Of a stretch of DNA of 64,000 nt, positions 52,376 to 59,776 are shown piece after piece. The notes beneath the pieces were generated by a model. That model was not told the DNA's origin. It ran no database searches and saw nothing but the letters and a program-made list of their open reading frames with translations. Position numbers and translations under genes: made by a program. Source of the DNA: Gloeothece verrucosa PCC 7822 (GTDB taxonomy: Bacteria; Cyanobacteriota; Cyanobacteriia; Cyanobacteriales; Microcystaceae); contig NC_014502.1 in the NCBI RefSeq assembly GCF_000147335.1, positions 227,994-291,993 of the forward strand. The letters run 5' to 3'. Position 1 is the first letter of the stretch; every line of letters begins with the position of its first letter.

Positions 52376-52411
52376 GTTCTAGCTTTATAAAAATTATAAA
52401 ATAGCTAGAAC
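52376..52411. repeat. Flanking hairpin repeat, copy 1 (GTTCTAGCT/AGCTAGAAC)
   Basis: A 9-bp stem in a 36-nt unit. The unit and about 20 nt after it (ACAAAACCTTAAACAC) resemble copy 2 at 53120-53155. It lies 43 nt before the gene at 52454. Confidence 0.75.
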
Positions 52412-52453
52412 AAAACCTTAAACACTCATACACGCTCAACAGGAGATTACTTA

Positions 52454-53104
52454 ATGGTTAAACAGAAGGAATGTGCCCTAGGCTTTGACTGCGCCGGCAT
52501 GATGCAGGTGGTGGGAATTGACCCCGCCGATTGTGACAATTATCTAACCTGCCGCGCGGCGAGAGGGTTGGGGCCCGATGACGAGTTCGAGTTGATCCGC
52601 AGGATAGGCAGAACCCCCGAAGAACAACAACAGTGGCAGGAATGGGCAGAACGAGCAGCAGCCCGTTGGAACTCCGAGCGAGAAATTATCAGAACTACTA
52701 GAAGGCGTTTAGCACTCGCAATGTTGATGCAGCGTGGCTGTCCTCAGACTGTAGAAAGTTTAGGGTTGCTATCACTTTATAATGAAATAATGGATCTAAC
52801 CATCGATTTGAGTGAGCATTTTAATTCTTACCAAGATGAATACATAGCTCCCCCTGAATGCGAGGTTCATGTATATAGTGTTAGAAGACCTTGGGGCACT
52901 TACGGCTATAATAAACTAACCGCCAAACAAAATATTTTTGAACCTGCCGATCGCTCCTTTAAAGTCAAAGTTATTCATTTAAGTGGCGATGATGATCCCC
53001 GAAACCTACTCGCGCGTGAAGGCATACAGCGACGGAATAAGCTTTTAAAAACTAAAACTAAGCTTCAAGAAGTGGCGAGGCTTTTGAGAGAATGCCTAGA
53101 GTAG
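52454..53104 (+). CDS. Cysteine-motif hypothetical protein between direct repeats
   Basis: 216 residues. The N-terminus has a compact cysteine pattern: ECALGFDCAGMMQVVGIDPADCDNYLTCRAARG, as given in part, with C7, C13, C27 and C33, which could bind a metal. An acidic helical region (EEQQQWQEWAERAAARWNSER) leads to basic RRRLALAMLMQRGCPQTVESLGLL. A beta-rich C-terminal part ends in a basic helix. AGGAG lies 8 nt upstream of the ATG. It is more GC-rich than its surroundings and bracketed by two related hairpins, as in a small cassette. Downstream lies the convergent replication gene. No family is recognised. Confidence 0.7.
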   Translation: MVKQKECALGFDCAGMMQVVGIDPADCDNYLTCRAARGLGPDDEFELIRRIGRTPEEQQQWQEWAERAAARWNSEREIIRTTRRRLALAMLMQRGCPQTVESLGLLSLYNEIMDLTIDLSEHFNSYQDEYIAPPECEVHVYSVRRPWGTYGYNKLTAKQNIFEPADRSFKVKVIHLSGDDDPRNLLAREGIQRRNKLLKTKTKLQEVARLLRECLE

Positions 53105-53119
53105 GTATTATTAATTATA

Positions 53120-53155
53120 GTTCTAGCTTTATTAAATTAAAATTTAAGCTAGAAC
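53120..53155. repeat. Flanking hairpin repeat, copy 2 (GTTCTAGCTT/AAGCTAGAAC)
   Basis: A 10-bp perfect stem in a 36-nt unit, 15 nt after the stop at 53104, in direct orientation to copy 1. It could also act as a terminator between the convergent genes. Confidence 0.75.
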
Positions 53156-53212
53156 AAATTTAAAACCTATACATAACGAGGTAGCCTGGGATTTTAAGCG
53201 AAAAACCGAAAA

Positions 53213-56200
53213 TTAAGCCTCTAAAAATTGTTGTGCCATTTCCCATCCCCCCTCAACCAAGGGAGTAATTAGACTTAATATGCCCGCCTGTGTGGCGGCA
53301 TCTTCCTGCTTTAGTTCTCTCAAAAAGTTATTAATCCCCAAAACTTTTATGGCAGCAACAAACTCCCGCCCCATTTCTATGGGGTAGGTCTCGGCTAACC
53401 CAAGCCAGGTACGCAAAAAAGAATCGGTAATTTGGTTGAGAGAAATTATTCCAGTTCCTACAGGATCATTGAATACGTCTTGGAATAATTTCTGAAAGTC
53501 TTTCCAAGATAGTGTTTCACCTTTAAAAAGCTTGCTGACACAACTTTGAGTAACCCCCAAACCAGCCGCTAAAAGCTCTTGGGTAATTTTCTGTCCAGTG
53601 ATCATTAATTGTTTCGCAAATGTCAGCAACTTAAATTTCTGTTGTTGGCGTAGTGGTGCGGCAGTCGGGCAAAATTCCAGCATATCTTGATTGATAACAA
53701 GAGCGCCCGTATCTCCTAAATAACTTAAGTCTTGTTCTGTACCGACAAAGATGATGATGAATTCTCTATCCGGTTGCAGGTGAACCCGTTGCCGCCCGGC
53801 AGTCTGCCTGAACTTCTCTTTAACTTGGGCTTGATAATATTCTTGCAGTCCATCCAAATGACCATTAAGCAACCAATATCGATCTCGTACTGATCCCCAG
53901 TTGTCCCAAGGAGTTCCCAAGCAGATTAAAACTTTCAAGCCTTTAAAATGGTTAGTGCCGCGTTCATCCTTTCCGAACCAATGCTTATACCCTAAAGAGT
54001 CAGCATGACATTTTTGCCCAATAATGCCTACATTATCTTCGCCGTATTGATTAATTGTCTGCTTTAGGAATTCCTGTAATTCTTCAGTGCAAGTATTAGA
54101 CCAGTTGTTAGATTTCATGCCGGGCAGGTTAATATTGTAAACGGTCAAATTATCGAACATTGGGGCAATTTCTTCGACCTCTATAATTGTATTGGGATCT
54201 AGCCCCAAAGTCAGGCAAGTTTGTTTTTTGTCACCGGTGGCATCAAGAAACAGGTTAAATCCTGCGGCATTCGCTAACTTTTGGTGACGAGCGTCGGGGA
54301 TAGAAATCGTTAAATGACCGTTCTTTTCTAACTTAAAAATGCCCGGCTCAAGTTTTGCCCAAATCAAAAGAAAATGTAACAACCAGTTAGAAGGTAAATT
54401 TTTGACATTCTGATAGGAAAGTGCGTTAGCTTCTCTTTGCATCGCGGTTCGGGCCGCCGCCGCCCATAACTTTTCTGCATGAGATGACCATTTACCGCCG
54501 TTCTCAAGCGCTCTAACGGAATCCGGCTTAACAAGAATATTATGAAATGAGAGGGCAGATTCTATTTTTTCTATGAAGTCGGTACCCAAAATTTCTTGGG
54601 GACATTGGCCAATCAATTCTAAAAGATCCCCTTGACTCAAGCCGTAATATTTATTAGATTTTTTTTGCCCAGGAACATAGTTTTTTTCGTCCAATTTTTG
54701 CGCCATCTCAACACCTAATTTGTATCCCCCTTCGATCAATTCTCGAATAGGATTTAATTGATGAGCCAGGTGTGAGAGTTCAGGAATTAGGGAGACGATT
54801 GTAGCAATAGCTCGGTCATAATCAGTAAGCTTGGCACTAATTTCTCTGACTCCGGTAACCAGTAAGGAAGCTTCCTCCCAAGCTAAGATTTTCTTTCTCA
54901 AATCAAGACCATCAAGTGGGATTTCATTGCCCTCCTCATCAAAGGATGGCTCCTGGGGAACGGGCAACTGATCGGGATAAGCCGCAGCATTAGTTCCTGC
55001 GGCACTTGATGCCATAGCTTCCATGCGTTCATACAAGAAACCGTAACCGTCTCCCCTCTCGGTACGACACAGGGGAATATATTTGTCACCTACTTTAACT
55101 CGCTGATTCCAAAAAGGACACATAGCACAGATCGGATTGGGGGGATGTCCTTCCCCACCACTTCCCTCGATATCGTAACCGAGTTGATGAATGGTATTGA
55201 GCAAATCGGCATTGATACAGTTACTCTTGAGTGCAGCGCTTGTTTTTTCCTCTTCAGTTTTTGCTCTCACTAACCGTCCCTCAAGAGTTAATAACATACC
55301 ATCGTGACGGGTGGGCATGATGACAAACTGGTCCTTAATTTTATCGATCGATGGATTCTTATAATTCACATCGAGGTAAATCACATCTTGGGCAATTTCA
55401 GTAATGCGATAGGATTTGCCACTGCCAGTATAACTTCTATCCCAAGCACCTCTCCAACCCAATCTTTTTAGTTCTAGATAAACTGGGGTAATTTTATTCT
55501 TGTAACAAGTTTCAAACAGGATACGCGGGGCGGCTTTCCCTTGGTAGTCGTTGGGGGTAGGCAGAGGCATATTGTCCGTGTACTTGATAATTGAGGGCGG
55601 TTGATCTTTAATGGCGGCAGCTTTTTGCTCGACAACTGATGCGCCGAATCCTTTGCGCCAGTGTCGGGAAACTTTTAGGACTTTTTGGGCTATATGCTCA
55701 AAGAATGACTGTTTCTGCCTTTGAGCAACATTCTTTTGGGCACGAAACAGTGCCGCCGCTCCACTGTCTGTGACCGGTTCCGGCAATCCCTGCTCATTAA
55801 TCCCCCATTGGGTTTCTGGGACAGTAATACCAGCATAACTACAAAATTCAGTAGCCGCTTCTACCCATTTCCTCCCTGAAGGATAAGCGGCATTAAGACC
55901 ATGTTGAAGATACCACCAATAAGCGAATGCTCCTATTTGACGGTTATCGGTGCAAGAGGGACAAGCGTAACCCCAACCCCCCTCACCGCGACGGGGCGCT
56001 ATCCAGCCGGCCGTCCCCGACTTCGATTCATGCCAGGGACAGCAACCCCTAGCGCGAGTTATCCCAGACCATTTCCAGCGATGACCACTCCAGTTGAACC
56101 CATCGCTTCCTAACCTGGCTTCAGCTTCCTTTACCAGTTCGATTAGATTATTAGTCGTGTCGTAATGTTTTTTGGATAATTGTTTAAGTTGCAGTCTTTG

Positions 56201-57064
56201 TTGTTGTTGCCGGTGTTCCTCAAGAAGTTGTTTTTCATAACCGTCCAATCCATCTACAAGTACATGACGCAGCCGGGAGTATTTTTCAGGTGCATTTAAA
56301 GTGCTAGTTAAGATAGGTCTTAGGGTTGTTCTCCACCAGTCATCGGTTATCGTCACAGGGAAGGTTAAATCGAGCTTATTATAGGCTCGTTTGAACCCAT
56401 CGATAAATTCATCGTAACTGTATTGATGGTCGCCCCAATACTCTAGAACCTGTTCCTTATTCTTTTCCTTCCGCAGGAATCCGGCCAACCGCATGGGTTG
56501 ATGTGGGTTACAAACGGCAGGATCTCCTAGCACGATGATCGCTAATAGTCGCCGCAGATAGATCCACTGGTTCATGGGAAAGTCAGAGTTGCCGCGCCAA
56601 TGGGGATGGACTGATTTGCCGCCTGAGTTGATGGCACTGTCAGGATATAAGCCGCTCAAACTCACAAAGCGATTGATCTGTTCCCATTGCTCATCATGAG
56701 TTCCCCAGTCTAATTCTGCACCAATGTCGGAAGAAGCCTGGCAAAACTCTTTAAGGGGGTAATCGCCCGGTTTTCCGGGTAAGTAAAATACTCCGCCCTC
56801 GAGTGTTTGGGATCGCTCTCTTAAATACTCGTAGATGTTGGCTATTTTCCCGGTTCGCTTGCGGTTAGTTCCACTGCCTGACGTTAACCAAAAATCCGGA
56901 CATAAATTTACATCATCTTTTTTACCGACTAAAAATTGATTGTGGCTGAACTTAAGCCAGATGGTTTGATTGTGTGAATAGACGCGGCTTATACACCAGT
57001 CGAAGGCTTCGCGCCCGTTGAGTGTTTTGTTTAAAGCGTTGAGTTTGATTGTTTGATGCGACAT
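53213..57064 (-). CDS. Plasmid replication protein: primase-polymerase plus ATPase
   Basis: 1283 residues from the ATG at 57064, with GGAG 9 nt upstream; an in-frame TTG at 57094 lacks a site. An archaeo-eukaryotic primase core is seen: GAELDWG near 116 (acidic pair), SGGKSVHPHW near 148 (the S-x-x-H motif) and MRLAGFLR near 193. A zinc-finger region has CCPWHES near 340 and CPSC near 366. An ATPase/helicase-like part has TGSGKS near 545, cysteines in CAMCPFWNQ...PLCR, and FRQTAGRQR near 1088 like helicase motif VI. A helix-turn-helix (ELLAAGLGVTQSCVSKLFKG) lies near 1165. It is a probable initiator/primase for the replicon. Origin-like repeats lie just upstream. Confidence 0.8.
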   Translation of the reverse strand: MSHQTIKLNALNKTLNGREAFDWCISRVYSHNQTIWLKFSHNQFLVGKKDDVNLCPDFWLTSGSGTNRKRTGKIANIYEYLRERSQTLEGGVFYLPGKPGDYPLKEFCQASSDIGAELDWGTHDEQWEQINRFVSLSGLYPDSAINSGGKSVHPHWRGNSDFPMNQWIYLRRLLAIIVLGDPAVCNPHQPMRLAGFLRKEKNKEQVLEYWGDHQYSYDEFIDGFKRAYNKLDLTFPVTITDDWWRTTLRPILTSTLNAPEKYSRLRHVLVDGLDGYEKQLLEEHRQQQQRLQLKQLSKKHYDTTNNLIELVKEAEARLGSDGFNWSGHRWKWSGITRARGCCPWHESKSGTAGWIAPRRGEGGWGYACPSCTDNRQIGAFAYWWYLQHGLNAAYPSGRKWVEAATEFCSYAGITVPETQWGINEQGLPEPVTDSGAAALFRAQKNVAQRQKQSFFEHIAQKVLKVSRHWRKGFGASVVEQKAAAIKDQPPSIIKYTDNMPLPTPNDYQGKAAPRILFETCYKNKITPVYLELKRLGWRGAWDRSYTGSGKSYRITEIAQDVIYLDVNYKNPSIDKIKDQFVIMPTRHDGMLLTLEGRLVRAKTEEEKTSAALKSNCINADLLNTIHQLGYDIEGSGGEGHPPNPICAMCPFWNQRVKVGDKYIPLCRTERGDGYGFLYERMEAMASSAAGTNAAAYPDQLPVPQEPSFDEEGNEIPLDGLDLRKKILAWEEASLLVTGVREISAKLTDYDRAIATIVSLIPELSHLAHQLNPIRELIEGGYKLGVEMAQKLDEKNYVPGQKKSNKYYGLSQGDLLELIGQCPQEILGTDFIEKIESALSFHNILVKPDSVRALENGGKWSSHAEKLWAAAARTAMQREANALSYQNVKNLPSNWLLHFLLIWAKLEPGIFKLEKNGHLTISIPDARHQKLANAAGFNLFLDATGDKKQTCLTLGLDPNTIIEVEEIAPMFDNLTVYNINLPGMKSNNWSNTCTEELQEFLKQTINQYGEDNVGIIGQKCHADSLGYKHWFGKDERGTNHFKGLKVLICLGTPWDNWGSVRDRYWLLNGHLDGLQEYYQAQVKEKFRQTAGRQRVHLQPDREFIIIFVGTEQDLSYLGDTGALVINQDMLEFCPTAAPLRQQQKFKLLTFAKQLMITGQKITQELLAAGLGVTQSCVSKLFKGETLSWKDFQKLFQDVFNDPVGTGIISLNQITDSFLRTWLGLAETYPIEMGREFVAAIKVLGINNFLRELKQEDAATQAGILSLITPLVEGGWEMAQQFLEA

Positions 57065-57100
57065 TATATTTACTCCAACAACATTTAGTGACAAGTTGGT

Positions 57101-57284
57101 GGAGATTCGCCGGTGAAGTTAGCTGCAAGCGTGATTATGATCGAATTGTTATGTAATTAGAGGCTGGTGATGCCTCTTTAAAGATAGAGGAGGGGAGGCG
57201 ATCACTATACATATACCGAAGACGGCACTATTTATAGCGATCGCTTATTTGTACTAACTTCACTGTCTTTTTTGGGGAATCTCC
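57101..57284. promoter_or_regulatory. Long-range inverted repeat upstream of the replication gene
   Basis: GGAGATTC (57101-57108) and GTGAAGTTAG (57113-57122) have exact reverse complements at 57277-57284 and 57254-57263. The region between holds a HIP1 site (GCGATCGC at about 57239) and a purine-rich run (GAGGAGGGGAGG). It begins 37 nt upstream of the replication start and could be part of the origin or its control. Confidence 0.55.
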
Positions 57285-57628
57285 AGCATTTTTTCGGTTT
57301 CCAATTGGATATATCCGAGATTTGACCCGTGTTACTCTGTCGGTTAACAATGCTTTGATTGATAACCGTAAATTGACTGCTCGTCAACTGCACTCATCAA
57401 TGAGTAACCGTTGACCTCGCATCAGTTTTTTGATGAGTCTTGTCTTTTCCCTGAGTGAGATCGCTCTTTATTAAAAAGAACAATCATTAATCATCGATAA
57501 ATTGAGATAGAACTGGTAAACGTTAGACTTTGCTTATTTCTCCTAGTTATTTGTTGGTTATACCAATGAAGGGGTATTAATAGGAGTCGAAAGAGGTATT
57601 TTCAAAAATTTTTACAAAGATTCCCTGT

Positions 57629-57806
57629 CAGCTATCTGTACAAGTCACGGGATAGCTGTTAGAATATCGTTATATGAAAAATTTAAAAATTACTCTTTCA
57701 TTGTCCTGCCTCCAGTGATAAGGGTTTGAAGAAGAGAACTTGAGGTAGAAACCCGTCCAAATAGGAGCTAAAGCCGTCCGTTTCCGGAAGCCAACCAGAG
57801 GGACGG
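57629..57806 (+). ncRNA. Candidate structured RNA with three hairpins
   Basis: CAGCTATC/GATAGCTG (57629-57658), GGGTTT/AAACCC (57722-57754) and CCGTCC/GGACGG (57774-57806) follow one another. AACCC-GTCC (about 57751-57758) can also pair with GGAC-GGTT (57801-57808), so two alternative folds exist. The region has no gene on either strand. An antisense or copy-control RNA for the replicon would fit, or a leader RNA. No known RNA family is recognised. Confidence 0.35.
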
Positions 57807-58046
57807 TTGTTTAGCGTTTGGGGGTTCAGTTCAGGGGTTCTCAGTATTGGCATAAAGTACGACCTCGAATTATGCACGTTTTGGATCTATCTTACTCCTT
57901 ATTTCCACGTAGGGGAATAGGGATTAAGAATTGTTGCATACAGTCACGTCAAATCATTATTCTTTCGGGTTGGCTGGCAAAGAATAAGTTGACTCTGTTA
58001 ATTTCAAAGGTTTTAAAATCTTGCCTAAAATGTTTCGACGAAGCCG

Positions 58047-58117
58047 GCGACAGCGAAGCTGCACTGCGTGGTCACGCTCACGTAGTGGCGCAGAGCGCAG
58101 TGGCGCGAAGCTGTCGC
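58047..58117. repeat. GC-rich inverted repeat (GCGACAGC ... GCTGTCGC)
   Basis: Outer arms of 8 bp and further inner pairing around CACTGCG form a long hairpin in otherwise AT-rich DNA. It contains GCTGCACTGCGTG (58058-58070), which recurs exactly at 61740-61752. It looks like a dispersed cyanobacterial repeat. I see no supported gene in 57818-58786. Confidence 0.6.
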
Positions 58118-58786
58118 GCATCGGGCGGCGGTTTCTCTATTTTATATGTAATTAATAGAAACAAGACTGTCATAATTAATGATTGCCTCCTTGCTGCCTT
58201 TACAGTAAGTGGGTAGTCGTCCTGCTTCAGGTCTGAGATACCTGTTGCGGGGCGCGTTGATCTTTTTAGAACTATCGTACCACAGGGGGGACAAAAAAAG
58301 CCACTGTCCAATGTCGTTAATTTGTCGAACAAAAATTTTATAAATCATAAGATTAGCAATGGGTAAAGTAAACCGAATAATTATTTATCGGTCAGGGAAA
58401 TTGTTATCAAGTAATACTTGCGGCACAGAGTCCGGTTTTTATTGTTTAAGAACCGCTCCGAAAGCTGCTTGTGCAATCAATAATTTAAAAATTCGCCTCC
58501 TCCTATCCACAAGATTTTTTTTAAATTTGCCCATTTAACTTTTAAGTCTCAATAATTTGTCGGGGATTCTAATTTTTTTGCGTCGATTCCCGTCTGGGTA
58601 AAACGGCTATTATTAATATTAAATTAACTCTATATAAAGAAAATAAATTACCCCTTGGGTAGATATTTTTTAAGAGCGACAAAATCTCACTGTACGGAAT
58701 TATTAAGTTTTATTACACCCCCTTACATATAGCTAAAAATTATTAACTTTTTTCTTCCATAAATTAAATTCTTGTAGCTAAGGACG

Positions 58787-59086
58787 TTAATCATTCCAGA
58801 TAATTTCGTCTTCTGATGAAACCCAACAACTTCTAATCAACAAAGGAAAATAAGAATTTCCCTTGTCTCGACGGGGTTGCCGAATTTCTAATCGGGATAG
58901 CAAAGCACGAATAGGTTCACGAAATTCCTTTTTCCAGATTCCGTCCTCTATATTTTTGGTAATTAAGTCTTCTAATTCCTGTTCATTGTTAAAAACCGAG
59001 GAAGTGATAATGTAATCTACATCTTCTTCTAAAACCTCGCCAAATAAAATATCGTTGATACAAGAAGACAATGATATTCCAATCAT
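58787..59086 (-). CDS. Small acidic hypothetical protein
   Basis: 99 residues: ISLSSCINDILFGEVLEEDV, then ITSSVFNNEQELEDLITKNI, then FREPIRALLSRLEIRQPRRDKG. The first half is acidic and the second basic. No ribosome site is clear. A 34-bp perfect palindrome lies 25 nt upstream of the ATG and may be its operator. It follows the helicase genes in the same direction. No family is recognised. Confidence 0.55.
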   Translation of the reverse strand: MIGISLSSCINDILFGEVLEEDVDYIITSSVFNNEQELEDLITKNIEDGIWKKEFREPIRALLSRLEIRQPRRDKGNSYFPLLIRSCWVSSEDEIIWND

Positions 59087-59111
59087 GTAAAATGTGACGG
59101 TAGTGTTAAGC

Positions 59112-59145
59112 TTTCATTCGACAAAAAATTTTTTGTCGAATGAAA
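59112..59145. promoter_or_regulatory. 34-bp perfect palindrome without spacer
   Basis: TTTCATTCGACAAAAAA joins directly to its exact reverse complement at 59128/59129. It lies just upstream of the gene at 58787-59086. An A-tract/T-tract centre and perfect symmetry suit a dimeric regulator; a terminator for the helicase transcript is the alternative. Confidence 0.7.
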
Positions 59146-59301
59146 TCGAGTTCTAAAAACAATTATAATCACCGATCTATTGGACTATGGATAATTAATT
59201 AATTCTCAAAAATTTTTCAAGCCAATAAATTTAACCGTCAGAGATAATTAAGGCATCAAATGGCAAAAATATAGGCTTTTAATCCATTACTCAAACCTTT
59301 A

Positions 59302-59314
59302 CCCCCCCCCCCCC
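59302..59314. repeat. Run of 13 cytosines
   Basis: A homopolymer in the non-coding stretch 59087-59368, about 55 nt past the stop of the leftward gene at 59369. Its length may vary or be misread. Confidence 0.85.
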
Positions 59315-59368
59315 TAAATTTTAGGTTATTTAAAAATATAAAAGTTAAAAAAGATTTTTCCAAAAAAG

Positions 59369-59776
59369 CTAATTACCTGACAAAAACTGAACGGCAAAAT
59401 ACCATTCTAGCTGTTCGGTTTCCGAAAAACGCACTTTTACGCCTCGCCCGTTGACTTGTACCACTGTCGCTTTTTTTCCATTGGCTTTCATCGTTACCAC
59501 GTCTCCCACAGAAAACTCAGAATATGGTATTAGCGCTAATTGAGGAATCGAAGGATCTAAACTCATTACTCCTGTGGGTAATAAATTTATTTTGTCCCAA
59601 AAATCAAAATTTTCACGCTTATGCCATAAGGCTATTAATTCTTCATATCGTGCCTTTTCTTTTAAAGAGAGTAAATCAACTTCAGCCTCGAGCAGTGAGT
59701 GGGGAAACCGTTCCATTAACTGAAAAAATAGTTCAGCCTCGCGACTTTTTAAAGCCTGTTTTAATAATTCTTCCAT
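59369..59776 (-). CDS. Helicase-linked protein with C-terminal SH3/KOW-like domain
   Basis: 135 residues. The N-terminal half is helical (LLKQALKSREAELFFQLMERF, then LSLKEKARYEELIALWHKRE). The last 50 residues (FSVGDVVTMKANGKKATVVQVNGRGVKVRF) form a small beta barrel of the SH3/KOW kind, often seen in nucleic-acid enzymes. Its ATG overlaps the helicase stop by 1 nt, so the two are translationally coupled and probably work together. No specific family is known. Confidence 0.65.
   Translation of the reverse strand: MEELLKQALKSREAELFFQLMERFPHSLLEAEVDLLSLKEKARYEELIALWHKRENFDFWDKINLLPTGVMSLDPSIPQLALIPYSEFSVGDVVTMKANGKKATVVQVNGRGVKVRFSETEQLEWYFAVQFLSGN

Noticed and set aside
57818..58216. 132-codon plus-strand ORF downstream of the hairpin region
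   Set aside because: It runs through the GC-rich dispersed hairpin, its protein has no coherent pattern, and no ribosome site is present.
58078..58348. Two overlapping minus-strand ORFs
   Set aside because: They overlap each other in different frames, cross the repeat and show no recognisable protein features.
58580..58600. tRNA T-loop-like stretch (TCGATTCCCGTCTGGGT)
   Set aside because: No matching acceptor, D or anticodon arms could be found upstream.
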